From Lepas anatifera (taxonomy: Eukaryota > Arthropoda > Thecostraca > Lepadidae), in contig JAOTON010002268.1 in NCBI GenBank assembly GCA_034440635.1, forward strand, positions 2,003,501-2,067,500: 64,000 nucleotides of DNA, read 5' to 3'. Under the pieces are notes generated by a model. It was given only the letters and a program-made list of their open reading frames with translations, had not been told where the DNA came from and made no database searches. Shown one piece after another: positions 1 to 11,200 of the stretch; the stretch's first letter is position 1; every line of letters begins with the position of its first letter. The position numbers and the translations under genes are program-made.

Positions 1-1370
1 TCAGGGGCCTCATCAGCCTCTGTGGGCCCAGCTCAGCTCAGGACTTTACAGCTGCTCAGGAAATCACGTAATCAACCTAGGAGGCCCAGGTCAGCTTAAA
101 GGGCACCATATTAGCTCAGGGGGCACCAGACTAACTCATAGGGCATCAGCTGTGCTCAGGAGGCACAATGATGACTCAGGAGGCACCAGGTCAGGTAAGG
201 GGGCATTAGCTCAGCTCAGGGAGCAATATATCTGCTCAGGGGGAACCAGATCGATCAGCTCGGGGGCCATATAAGTTCCTAAACCCCAGACCAGAGCGGG
301 GGTATAATCAGCCCAGGGAGCACCATATTAGCTCAGAGGACAAGGGATCAGCTTAGTCCTCCCCGACCAGCTCGGGGCCCAGATCAGCTCGGGGGTACCA
401 GATCAAGTCAGGAGGCACTTAATCAGTCCAGGAACCCCATACCACCTCAGGGGCCCTCATCAGCCTCAGTGGGCCCAGCTCAGCTCTGGGCCCCAGAGCT
501 GCTAAGGAGATTCGTTTAATCAACTCAGGAGGCCCATATCAGCTTAAAGGGTACCAAATAGGCTCAGGGTGTACCATACGCGTCGGAAAAGGGGGGCCGG
601 GGCCAGGCCACCCCACTTTTTGCCAAAAATTTCCTGATCTCAGTCAAATAAGAGAAAGCCGGACATTCTTATATCCAGCCGCTGCGGAAGGCGAGGAGCC
701 CAAATTCGAACAGTTTTTGGTACTGATGTTGAAAATTTTTGTCAGCATCAGGTTGAGTTTGGCTGCCCCCACTTTTTGCCGGTGGCGACACTTATGGGGT
801 GTACCCAACTAGATCAGGGGGCACCAGACTAGCTCAGAGGGCATGGGATGGGCTCAGGAGGCACAATTATGGCTCAGGAGGAACCAGATCGACTCAGGGG
901 CATTAGTTTAGGTCAGGGTGCACCAGATCAATCAGCCCGGGGGCCAGATCAGTTCCTAGCTCCCAGACCAGAGCAGGGGCATAGATCAGCTCAGGGAACA
1001 TAAGATCAGCTCAGCGTGCACCAGACCAGCTGAGGGGGCACCAAATAATCGAAGAAAACATCAATAACCAGCTCAGGGGCACCTGATCAGCTCAAGAGGC
1101 ACCATATTGGCCCAGGGGCCAGTAGATCAACTCCGGGAGGCATGAGATCAGGCCAGGAGGACCAGATCAGCTCAAGGGGCACTAAAACAGCTAAAAGGGC
1201 ACCAGGCAAGCTCGGAGGCATCATACTAACTCATAAATCATTAGGTAGATTCAAGAGGCACAATAATTTGCGGAGGGGGCACCAGATTGACTCAGGGGCA
1301 CCAGATTAGCTCAGAGGGCACGTGATCAGCTCAAGGGGCCTAAACCAGCTCAGTGGGCACCAGATTAGCT
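1..1370. repeat. Degenerate ~20-bp minisatellite array
   Basis: The stretch is built from imperfect tandem copies of a unit close to GGGGGCACCAGATCAGCTCA, with variable spacing and many substitutions. A short transposon (575-796) interrupts it. Any reading frame here is a by-product of the repeat. A related array in the opposite orientation lies at 18615-18830. Confidence 0.85.
575..796 (+). mobile_element. hAT-like MITE, copy 1
   Basis: This 222-bp insertion inside the minisatellite is flanked by a perfect 8-bp direct repeat, GGGTGTAC (567-574 and 797-804). Its ends begin CATA on both strands and share GGAAAA/GGCAAAA-type inverted sequence. A second copy lies at 39849-40072, also with an 8-bp duplication. 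An 8-bp duplication with short inverted ends starting in CA fits a non-autonomous hAT-type element. It has no coding capacity. Confidence 0.8.
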
Positions 1371-1379
1371 CCACCCGTA

Positions 1380-1700
1380 CGATTATTGGCGACGATGAGG
1401 CATTAGCTGGAAACGGATTATGTGCTCATACTCCTACCGGGTGTTTGGAAAGGCGACAGAATGCCCTAGCTGACCAAAAAGGCACTAAATTATCAAACAA
1501 TAGTTTTAATCGCCAAATGCAGTCTAGTTGCACCTAGGTTCAACGGCGTAGGGCGCTAAATTTCGAGCGGCACGGTACAAACAGGGTACACCGCCTAGTG
1601 ATCAAAAGGACACTCCAGCACCGATGGGGGGGGGGCACGTGCCCCTGTGCCCCCTGCCTGCGCCCCTGCCCACATCACAGCCAGTACCGTGAAATTGTAT
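1380..1700. other. No recognised feature; G/C-run
   Basis: Unique-looking sequence containing a G-run and pyrimidine-rich patch (about 1626-1680) with a CACGTG E-box-like palindrome. No gene or RNA is apparent. Confidence 0.4.
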
Positions 1701-1714
1701 GATTCTCTCATTTC

Positions 1715-1765
1715 ACACGCAGTCAGCTGTCAGTGCTTAGAGCTCGTTCGTGGATGAGACGGGAC
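1715..1765 (+). promoter_or_regulatory. Possible TATA-less core promoter of the astakine-like gene
   Basis: TCAGC and TCAGT, both close to the arthropod initiator consensus, occur at 1723-1727 and 1730-1734. They lie about 80 bp upstream of the signal-peptide ATG at 1810. No TATA box is seen. An AGACG at 1757-1761 resembles a downstream promoter element but sits about two bases off the ideal spacing. This is positional inference only. Confidence 0.25.
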
Positions 1766-1809
1766 ACGGTGTAATTAAAGTGCGTAAGACTGGTTGCTGG
1801 TGTGGCGGT

Positions 1810-1878
1810 ATGAAGTGCTTAGCCTTTTTATTTATTATTGTGGTGGTAGCATGCATAAGCGTCGCCACCGGAAAAAAA
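1810..1878 (+). CDS. Astakine/prokineticin-like secreted protein, candidate exon 1 (signal peptide)
   Basis: The ATG at 1810 opens 23 codons: Met-Lys-Cys, then a hydrophobic core (LAFLFIIVVVA) and a small-residue end (ISVATGKK). This is a typical secretory signal peptide. Reading stops at a good 5' splice site, GTGAGG at 1879, in phase 0. That matches the phase-0 acceptor of the cysteine-rich exon at 17942. The upstream frame is open only from a GTG at 1750, preceded by a stop, so the ATG is preferred. The link to exon 2 crosses a 16-kb intron full of repeats and is inferred from phase, order and the need for a signal sequence. A different leader exon could exist. Confidence 0.6.
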
Positions 1879-2086
1879 GTGAGGGTGCTAGCCAAGCTTC
1901 AACCTGATGCTGACAGCAAACTTTCCACGTTAGTACCAAAAACTTTTCGAATTTTGGCTCTTCGTTGCCTTTCGCAGCGGCTGGTTTAACAAATTTCCAG
2001 TTTTCTCCCATTTTGACTGATATCAGGAAATCGTTGGTGAAAAAGCTGGGGGGAGAGTGATTGATGATCCCAAAAATGTTCTGGTT

Positions 2087-2535
2087 GTGTGGATAAAATC
2101 ATTCGATGGCCACGCGGGGTTGGAAGGGCACTCTTGGCTTCCTATTAGATGGTTAGTGTGCTAAAACAATTAGTCTTAAACAGTGATACAAGTCGCTTTT
2201 TCTGTGGTTTTATGACTACCGCTAGGGGTCGTTTTAGCCCCAAATCTGGCTTTTGTAGTGTTTATTTGGCTATTTTAGTGGAAATAAGACTTTGCCGCTC
2301 TTTTGCCCTTTTTCTAACTCGGTTTGACCTTTTCCGCTGAAAAACCTGGCAGCCCTGGACAGCATATATAATCTCTAGACATGGAATAACACAAAAATTG
2401 AGAAACACATTTTTTAACACTAACGCGTCTAAGTCTTATTAAACCCCCCAAAATGAGGTCCTGCTCCCCTGAAGACACTATAATGGCCAGCACAAGAAAT
2501 GCCCCCCCCACTGACTTTTCCTTAAAAAATGCCCT
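2087..2535 (+). repeat. Dispersed repeat L, copy 1
   Basis: Closely similar in order and sequence to 36250-37105: shared blocks include GGCCACGCGGG, GGAAGGGCACTC, a GTTTATTTGGC stretch, ATGGAATAAC and GAAGACACTATAATGGCCAG. The second copy is interrupted by a SINE and this one is not, so this copy shows the empty site. No coding potential or clear terminal repeats seen; class unknown. Confidence 0.75.
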
Positions 2536-3550
2536 GGGATCCACCTATGCTCGGAGCAGATGCTCGTAGTTACATAGGCTGCATCACGTATGGGAAACCC
2601 GTCCAGCACAGAAAGAATTTATTACAAGGTACAAGCTAAAAATTGTGTTTCTACAAGTTTTACCATTGCAGAACAATAGTTGCACCGTAGTTCAATTACC
2701 GAAGTAAAACAACCCTGGTTACGTCACTAGCATAAAGCAATGCAATTACTACGGAATGACAACCTTGCCTTGTGCCACAATTGTGCGCACCTCGTTCATA
2801 CATGGTTCATACCTTGCTTGCGCACCAGCGCTGCACTAACTGAATACTAGGCGTTGTAGTGGCATTGTAAATAGCTGGTAGGTATGGCTAGGGCGTTGTT
2901 GCACCCTTGCTCGGCCATTGCCGTTTGACTATGGTTTCAAATACCTGCTCGGGTTACGGCCGCCATCTTGCTTTCTGTTTACCCGTGGCAATACACAGTG
3001 GCCTGGCACGCTTGCCGCGTAGGTTAGAATAAATGTGACTTATCTTAATCAATTGTGGAACTTTGGAAGCTGTCTGGAATATTTGTCAGTGATCTGCGAG
3101 TGGAAAGTATTGTTCTCTGTTCCAATAGTTGAAAAGTGAGGCATTTTGGAATGGTCAATCTAGGTCCAGGTAAATAGGGATGTGGTTACTTCAGGCATGT
3201 ATGCCATGTTGGTATTAAGGCTCATATTTTCGTGTTAAAGGAGCACAGACTATTTGATCATATGGCTTAGGTACCTGCAGTGGGTAGAACCTAATTGTGT
3301 TTGCCTTATGGGCCCGTTTGAAAAATAGGGTGAGTTGGGTTCCAATATGATCTTGTTGGTGTCTTCAGATGGATCGGCGCCTGATGAGTGAAGCTGTGTT
3401 TTACCGATATGGGTAAGACAACGTGCTTGTTATTTTCTTGCTTGAGAGGTGGCTCAATGCTTAGCCTTTTTCTACCGATGGTCTTCCGGTTGCATTTGGG
3501 ACCAGAAAACGCTTTAGCTTTCGCACAGAGACTGAAAAGTTCCTTTGAAG
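2536..3550. other. No recognised feature
   Basis: Moderately AT-rich DNA with no convincing exon, RNA gene or repeat with an identifiable partner in the window. Confidence 0.4.
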
Positions 3551-3715
3551 CAGAGGTAGGTACAGGGGAGGGGCTAAGAGGGCTCAAGCCCCTTCCACAT
3601 CATGAAATGTCAGAGTGCCTAAAGTAAATGCGTAGTCGGATGCTGTCCAGACACTATGGCGGGGAGGTGCAAGCGCCCAAGCTTCCCCCGAAATGAAGTC
3701 CTGGATCTGCCGCTG
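3551..3715 (+). mobile_element. Short MITE fragment related to 19871-20560
   Basis: Begins CAGAGG, ends CTGCCGCTG, and carries internal blocks also found at 19871-20560 (AAATGTCAGAGTG, CTCAAGCCCCT). Flanking duplication is unclear, so the copy is old or truncated. Confidence 0.5.
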
Positions 3716-3754
3716 TTGTAAAGACGTAATCCGAGTCTCGTTTTACCTTGTAAT

Positions 3755-4165
3755 AAGCCTGGCAACACACTTGTTCCCTCCCGTTACGCACTGGTAAGGC
3801 GGTTGTGTAAGCAAGGTTCTAATCTCGTCACGCTCTTGTAGGAAGGCTGCCGTTGCGTACAAGGCGGACACAAGACTTTGTTCTACCCTTGTTATGGGGT
3901 AATCATGACCTAGTAGAGGGCTTGTGGGGACGTTGTCAGCCATTGTCTTTGCCATGTAGGTTAACCATAGTTAAGTTACAAGGTTTGTACAACGTCTTCT
4001 AGCAACCATTGTCGTACTATGGTTCTACCATTGTTCTACATGGTTTTTCCTTGTATTTCCATGTTTTCGTGGCACGGATTTTGAACGTACAAGCTTTGCG
4101 TTTACCCTAGTAATTTTCCATGTAAACAAGGGTCTGACAAGGTTTGCCCTTGTAAAAATTTTTTC
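3755..4165. repeat. Cluster of CCTTGT / ACAAGG motifs
   Basis: The words CTTGTA, CCTTGT, ACAAGG and CCATTGT recur many times on both strands within about 400 bp, including CCATTGTTCTACATGG. They are irregularly spaced, so this is not a simple tandem array. No gene is seen. It could be the inside of an inverted-repeat element or an unclassified motif cluster. Confidence 0.4.
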
Positions 4166-4690
4166 TGTGAGCTAATGGATCCATTTTCAGAACATATTAA
4201 CTTTTCTCAGAAATCCCGGTTTCCTACAGTTACGATTTTGTATATATGTGGTTGGCGAGCTGAGACAAATGTCGCCAAAGAAGCATGTTGAATGTTGGTT
4301 TTGCATCCATACATATAATGTACACTTGTACACATGGGATAAAACCAAAAACACAGAAATGAGATGAGGCATGGCGATAAAGCCCAAACGAGGGAGTGAT
4401 GAAAACGTGAGGGTAAAAACATGAAAACGGCACCCATGTCAGAGCGCAATGTGGCCATCATGTTTCGATGCGGCGATGGCGAGGAATGAGGCAGCGACAG
4501 TCACAGATGGTTCCAGCGATGCACAAGTTTGATGCACTGACAGTAATGTTGAGAATTAACACATGGTTCGGGGGGGTATTAAGTACACTCAGGGGAGAGA
4601 AAAAAGAGAAAAAATAGAATGCCAGGTAAAGATAAAAATAAAATAAAATAAATGATTACATCCGGCCATTCAGGAGGGGATTCGGGATAG
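4166..4690. other. No gene; A-rich tail at 4622-4655
   Basis: AT-rich DNA ending in a run of AAAAT/AAATA repeats, which looks like the 3' tail of an old retroelement copy. The body of such an element was not recognised. Confidence 0.35.
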
Positions 4691-4849
4691 TGTACCCAGT
4701 ACCACGAAGAAAAAAAACGTTGCTAATTTGCAGCACATCTCAGGTACTGGCGAGCCTGACCATCCGGACCCAGCACAATCAATACATAATACGCCTGGTC
4801 GATGGGCCCGGCAACACAAGTAATATGCATCCCGACATCGCCATCAGAT

Positions 4850-5370
4850 GCCATAGACCGACGTCACCCCGCGCCGCCACTCAGACGGAACCAGCAACAA
4901 CTCAGGTACAAGGGCTACGGAGGCACCGTGGATGTCGCCGAGCGGAGAAAGCGAGTCGGACCACCAACAAGAGGCCAACGCTGCTCATATAAGAAATAGG
5001 CACATACAAATCTCAGCGCAATCGTAACATTAGGGGTCAGATTGATACCCCCACACAATCCGGCAGTGCGCGACCGACCTGCCAGGGCCGACAGACGCGA
5101 CGCACAAACCTCACGCGCCCACCGGCAAGGGTCCCCGCCGCCCGCCCACCAACGCGCAAGCAGCACAGCCAGCCGACCCCACAGGCGCCAACCGCCCACC
5201 ACCACAGCACAGCCGGACGCCATCCGCAGCAGCAGAGCCAACAGCCGCCAGCCTCAGCAGCGCAAGCCGCCGGCGGCCGCAGGGCCACGACCCGCAGGCG
5301 CCCACAGCGGCCCAGGGCACCGCCCGCGCCAGCCCCAACAGGGGGACCCCGAGCCGGAGCGTCGCAGAAG
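4850..5370. other. GC- and CpG-rich low-complexity patch
   Basis: Strongly C/G-rich DNA that stays open in several frames on both strands and gives Pro/Arg/Ala-rich translations. That pattern comes from base composition, and no domain is recognisable. It could be the 5' part of a retroelement or a CpG patch. Confidence 0.35.
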
Positions 5371-5604
5371 CTTTGGTAATTGTTTTGATATATTCTGTTA
5401 TACAGGACGTAGCCAAAGCTCTCGACTCAAGTAGGTATGAACCAGCAGATTGTAATTACTGGATTGGGACGGCAAGGGTTTGCTTAATAAGAGTACGCTA
5501 GCTTTCACCGCGTCTTTTACAAGTTTTCTCTTTTGATCACGAACGGAAAAGGGTGTTCTTTAGAACTAACCTAGAAGCATTTAACGCTCTAGAGAGCTCA
5601 TTAT

Positions 5605-5963
5605 ATTTTTTATAAGTTTTGTCCGAGTTCTTCCCGGTTCGGTTTTTGGAATAGGAGTCTCACTAATATCATCATGCAAGGGACTTGTAACGGAGACGAC
5701 GACCCCACCACCCGGAAGAGCAACTCCAACAACGAAGGTTTAATTTAGAGGGCAAAGTTCAACGTCCCACAAAGCAAAGGGACGGCCAGCCCGCTCAGGT
5801 CACCCTCTCACCAGTCAGTTGCCAGCCGACCTACGTCGAGAAAACATTGAGCACCGGAGCGTCTCAGGGAAACTGATCCCAAGCCTGCACATGCATTGTT
5901 ACTGCATGTTCCTGAGCAGCGGGCCGGAGCCCAACACTCTACCAACTGAGCTATCGGGGCGGC
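5605..5963 (-). mobile_element. tRNA-derived SINE, family A, copy 1
   Basis: On the minus strand it starts GCCGCCCCGATAGCTCAGTT, a tRNA-like pol III box A, followed by the same body as copies at 36503 and 62572. That body includes GAAGCATGCAGTGGCAG-like, GTCGGCTGGCAACTGACTG and GTGAGACTC blocks. The box B-like sequence is imperfect. Full length is about 350 bp. Confidence 0.85.
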
Positions 5964-7660
5964 ATTTTGTTGGTGGGGTAAATTGGTTATCTAACGACGA
6001 AAATTACCCAGGATAAATGTGCAGTCTCAGTGTTATCTAATTACGTACAAACCACGGAAATGGACTTAGCGACCCATTTGATTGCGCGTCAGCCTTCGGG
6101 GCCCCGTTACATGAGGCCATAAGTCCGTTCCTGCAGTCGGTACTTAAATGGAGCGCAATGAAGCTGCTCATGTATCTGAGGTCAATAGTCCCATAGACAG
6201 GGGAATAATACTACGTACCTATGTGGTCACTGTGTGTTTGTGTGTGTAGCCCATTGCACCAACTGAACTCTCGTCCCTCTGCTATTCCATCAGCTCTCCT
6301 GCCTCCTCTGAGGCGTTGTCCGACCCTCGCGCGCGCACGTGTTCCGCCAACTTCCGACGCACTCATTTCGACCACAAATTAACGGCGCTTCTCATCAATA
6401 GCAATCGTTAGAACAGGATGAAACTGAACATGTCAGCTTGCGCCGTGCTCGCAAAAAAACGCTCTCATTAACCATAGCTTAATTTGAAAGCACGCTCCAT
6501 TAGTCGTTATTTCCGAAGTCGTCGTGCTCGATCGGGAGGCGGCTGTCCAATACCCTGCCGATGGCGCCCCTTCGCAAGTTCGTGCATTTGATGTCCCCCG
6601 CCCCGCCCCCTCGTTTTCTGAGCGGCATTGTGCACATGTACCACGCCGTGCCTATGTTTTGGGTTCAATCAAATTCTTTGTAAGCCCTCAGCTCTACTCA
6701 TGCTTTGATTACGAAGTGTTTTAAACCATCCGCCTGGTTTGTGGGACGTTAACTTGCTTCTAATATCCCATTTGTCTCGTGTGGTGGGGTGTCCGAGTCC
6801 GGACTCGTGAGACTCACCCACGATACCAAATTATAAAAAAATCTGGCAATGCACCTTCAATCTGGGCCTGTCTGAATAAGCATGTATGGTTGCAATAAAA
6901 AGCTTCAGAAATGGCACAACAACCCTTCCCTGACGAGGAACAGGCTTCGAATTTTACAAGCTGAACCTGCTTGCTGATGCCTGCCATTTTTACGACCTGG
7001 TCCGTTCAGCCCCCTCGTCCCCCTCATATGACTTGTCTAAAAGGATAGTTTGCCTTAGACAAAATACCCGATACTTCCGCTGTTAAGTCCCAACCTTCAA
7101 TGACAACAGGAGAAGACTGCTCGCTGTTTTAGGGGGAGTATGGCACCGTCAAGGGATTGAATCCGGCTATAATTTGCGTAGAGCGTGCAGAAAAACCCAT
7201 GGATTCACATCTCGTTTTCCTCGGATTCTGTATTTTACGAGGTGAAATCAGCTCTTCCATAGACGTACTCCTTTTTGGGCGCACAGGTATCTAATACTAA
7301 GCCGCGCCTCCCTATATGGGTACAACAGCTGGTGCGCCGGGCGTAAACTTCGGTTCCGAAGAGTTTGGGCCCGGTGGGATCGATGCCTGTTCTGAGTGCA
7401 CGCTGGTTCTCCACAAATTGCGAGGTCTGGGACTAGATTTCAAACCTGGGGTTTTCCAGTTTGTCCTAAAACATGGCTATATCAGTCCATCTCCCATTAT
7501 AAAGGTGCCACATGCCGTTTAGGAGTCCTTCCGAGTGAAGCATTTTCCGCTTAAACATATCCCGGAACCATCATTGGCACAACTATCATAGGGAGGTGTC
7601 TATGGAATACGCGGCTCCCTTTGTCGGGAGGGTTCCGTATTACCAGGCACACCATCCGAA
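5964..7660. other. No recognised gene
   Basis: Non-repetitive-looking DNA with a short TG-rich run near 6230-6245. A 68-codon frame at 7316-7522 lacks splice or domain support. Confidence 0.35.
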
Positions 7661-7859
7661 CAGAGATTAGCCAAATGCATTAGCAATGAACTGGGACTTG
7701 AAAGCCGGCGGCTGCGCGGAGCCTAAAACGACTCCCAGTGGACGGGAGCTTAGCGCGCGGACCCGGAACGGAGCTGCTCCCGCCTCCGCTGCTGCTACGG
7801 CTGACGTATAAACTGACAGGTAACCATCAGCTGAGCGGGGCAGGTGGAACACGGACAGC

Positions 7860-7923
7860 GCTTGGCTATAAAAACAGTCCGTCTCACAGTGAGCGTTCAA
7901 CTGGCGCGGCTGTTGCTATGAAG
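7860..7923 (+). promoter_or_regulatory. TATA-type promoter with a mini first exon (ATGAA|GTAAGG)
   Basis: TATAAAAA starts at 7867. About 32 bp downstream is TTCAACT (A at 7899), a plausible initiator, and 19 bp further is ATG at 7918, followed at once by a strong splice donor, GTAAGG (7923). The surrounding 200 bp are CpG-rich. A tiny first exon coding one or two residues is common in arthropod cuticle and other secreted-protein genes. The downstream partner is not certain. The exon-like island at 13730 has the required phase but no signal peptide. It could also be an alternative or unrelated promoter inside the astakine-like intron. Confidence 0.4.
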
Positions 7924-7984
7924 TAAGGGAATCGAGGAGTGACTTCCTGCATTTCTGTTGGACCATGTTACTTTTGTTTATACA

Positions 7985-9915
7985 TTAAGTTACCTTAACT
8001 ATGACGCCATAGCATAGGGTAGAGTGGGGTAACGCGCCCACCTGGGTAAGACGCCTACTAGCATCTGCAGACTGACGTAGGAACTGGAGCCTACATCTAT
8101 TATTTTTTCTGGTTGCGATCTTTCTGATCTGGTCCTGAGCGTGTTTGGGCGCGCCTGGTCTGCTCCAGTAATTTTCAGCAAACATTTGTTGTTTTTTGCC
8201 CTCTGGATATAAAAACAAGCTATTTTAAAGTTGCGATTGTACTGTATGCGATTTAGATGCACTCACGGCAATTTGTGAGGTTGAAACAGCGAGTTTGTGT
8301 CACATTTTGACAGCCACTATGCGGCATGGAAACGCCGCAGAATTGAGTAATATTTGTTGCGACGCTGCCGTTGCTACGTGGGTAAGACGCCCATGTGTGC
8401 GGGTAAGACGCCCCAGGCGCCTTACCCCAATATTTGGTAGGCGTTTTACCCCAATGGATGGGTGTGTCCTTAGGATAGGTAGGACATGGAGGTAGGACTG
8501 CTATTACTATTACCACCATCACGACCACTACTGGTCGTAATGGCGAAGTACGTTGGGTTAGAAACAAATCACCGTGACAGAAGACATTGAGTTTCAAATA
8601 TTAGTTCCTATAGCAAACAGGAAAGTTTTCGCGTTTGCTCTCATTTGGTCATCTTGAGGGGTGGTCTTAAATCACTGATGGATCCAAAGGGGGCTAAAGG
8701 GGCCGTGGCCCACTCAAAGCCTAAAAAGTATATTTTCCCCTCAAGGCCAAATTTTGGCCGTTTTTCGTAAAAATACTGCGTTTTAGAGATTTCTTCTCAA
8801 TTTACTCCCCCGAAACGTTGGTTTGGACCCTACAAAGTAGCTCCTGGATCCGCCGATGTATTAAATACCTACTTTCGTCATGGATCTGCTCGAAGCACTG
8901 TTTGCATATGGCGATCCCGAACCATCATCGTCGTTAACTACATTTTCCAGATTACACATTTCCATCCTAATCTTACCTTGACATCCTGTTCCAGAATATG
9001 GGAAGACGTACCGAAGAAGAACCACTTGCGGGCAGAATGAACCGGAGGCGCATTAATGTGCTTTGCGCCCCTAAAATATGTTGGGGCTCTATCTTAAATT
9101 GCTTTCGCGTTTTCCGTTGATAGGTAAAAAGCCTACCTGCTTATTTTTGCTGTGTCGGGCTTTAATGCCTCGAATAACTTGCCCACTTTGTCCAACATTA
9201 TCGTAAAGCGTAATCACAACAATGTTCCCACTTGTTCATTTAACGAGTACAGTATGCGCTGGGTGTTATATGACGGCGTTTTACCCGGGCTAGGGCGTTT
9301 TACCCCGCTATCGGGGCAAAACGCCTTTTACATGGTCTCAAGAAAAACAAATTTCGCACACTTCGCATAGTTCTAGAGACCCAGATTTCTATCCGAGTGT
9401 AGACAAAGATCACAGAACTTAACGAAGAAAACATGACGCAATTCCATCCAGGCAGGATTGGTATAGACACATTCTCCCTTAACGTATGCGTCTTACCCCA
9501 CTCTACCCATATACGTCAGACCGGGTAACGCCATTTGATCAGAAACACCCGGGTCAATGACCTTAAAAGTGCTGATATGACCTTGTCCTGTGGCCTTTGA
9601 CATTGACATTGACCTTCATGTGAGGTGACCTTGACATATCAATTCGGTCATATGGCGTTATGACATCACCACTCGGTCTCCAATGCAAGCGAACTGTTGT
9701 GACTGCGCAATTGTGGCGATGTCAAAATGCAGATCTGACTTTGAAAGCCTACAAGTAAAAAATTCAACAGATTAAAAAAATCACAAACCGACGCGCCGTT
9801 AAATTCTTTTCAAATGTGGCCCAGTATCGTTTTTCGGCTACGAGCGGTTTTCCAGCCACCTTGAAAGAATAGGTGGAGGGCCTCCGAGGCCCACCCTCTC
9901 CAGTGCGCGTGTGAA
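7985..9915 (-). mobile_element. TTAA element, family H (copy 1), split by a 1.5-kb transposon
   Basis: Flanks 7985-8016 and 9509-9915 together match the uninterrupted order seen in 22874-23302 on the opposite strand: TACCTTAACTATGA, AGCATA, ATATACGTC, GACCGGGTAACG, GGTCAATGACCTT, then CCTCCGAGGCCC and CCAGTGCGCGTGTGAAC at the end. The terminal TTAA is degraded here (TGAA). It carries AGGTCA/TGACCT half-sites. Confidence 0.75.
8017..9508 (-). mobile_element. 1.5-kb terminal-inverted-repeat element, copy 1
   Basis: Bounded by GGGTAGAGTGGGGTAA and its complement TTACCCCACTCTACCC. Nearly the same 1.5 kb occurs in the opposite orientation at 26129-27624 and 27625-29124. It contains repeated GGCGTYTTACCC words on both strands, including a near-perfect hairpin (arms 9294-9307 and 9312-9325). 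Reading frames partly shared between copies (8597-8253 here) contain motif-derived residues and no transposase signature I recognise, so it is probably non-autonomous. It sits inside a family H element. Confidence 0.85.
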
Positions 9916-11100
9916 CAAGCTGTTTAAAGAAGATCATACGTAAATCTATTGTGGGTAGTGACACTGAGGTTATCCGGAATGGGGATAAAATGAATTAACA
10001 CTTTATGAATTGTGGGCTGAACTCCTGCGCGTGAGGCACGTTCCGTGTCATGTGTTGGCGGGCGGAAATGGCTTCTTAAATGGGGTTGACTGTTTGATGG
10101 GTATTTTATGTTACTTATCCGCGTCCCGGTGCTGGAACCTAATGCTAGTACCAGTCGAGACTCTTCCAGAACCAATTTAGTATAGGTAAGCTGGGATCGA
10201 TGGGGACGGCATAATAGGAGGATGATGGCTGAAGGTTATATCTTCTTCAAAAGTATTTGTTTGATTCCAAACATATTTTTACATAAAAACAATGTCAATA
10301 AATCAGAAAAAACACTCAGATTTACACCAACTTGGAAATAAAACCACCTAGACCATGATAAAAATGAGCCAGCGAAGAAATATATCAGGTATCGACTTCA
10401 ATATCGCTTATGGGACAGTGGGAAGAATTTCGATATCTTTAAACCCGCGACTGGTGTCCTTCAGACGCCTTCTCAATCTAAGATACAGTCTCTGTTCGTT
10501 TTAATATCGTATTTTTCGTGAGGACCAGCGCCGCGGCGAAGGTAATTTTTGCCGGAGTCACTCCTATCTGTCGTTACCGAAGGCAGAATTTTGAGAGCGG
10601 TAGAATTCTCCTTCCATTTCCCTATTGAGGTTGCCTGCAAATGGGTAGCGTGCTTGCTGGGGACGTCACAAAAATAAATGTAAGAAAGTCTCAATCATAT
10701 GCCAAGTTGGCCTGAGTCTTTGAAATTGGTAGTTAATTGAATTTATGGTTGACAATTAGCTCTGACGTTTCATAACATCTTCATAAATCCTCAGAATGCA
10801 TCCATGCTCCTGCTTTTAATCATACTTCGTAGATATTATGCTTTTGGCCTATCTTGACTAGTGTTTGGCTTGAACTGAATACTGAGGCAAATACGTCCAA
10901 ATTATTTCTCAACACGTATGCCCTTTTGTATTTTTACGTTTGACCTGGTTTATGCGGGGCTAATTTTCTTTTGCAAATGTAGATATCTTTTTAGTTTCAC
11001 CGAGTTCGTGCATGTGTCAAAGTTACTTTGAGGTGAATAATTATGGTAATGTGTCTCTTATAGCATAGGTTGGGCTGATGTACGCTACATAAGTTCTTCA
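9916..11100. other. No recognised gene
   Basis: AT-rich DNA with no convincing exon or repeat partner. Confidence 0.4.

Positions 11101-11103
<3 letters not shown>

Positions 11104-11188
<85 letters not shown>
11104..11188. repeat. (TA)n microsatellite
   Basis: About 85 bp of uninterrupted TA dinucleotide. The frame across it is an artefact. Confidence 0.97.
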
Positions 11189-11196
<8 letters not shown>

Positions 11197-11200
11197 CTTA

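Noticed and set aside
4690..5434. Pro/Arg-rich protein in the GC-rich patch
   Set aside because: Up to five overlapping open frames on both strands, low complexity, no homology recognised.
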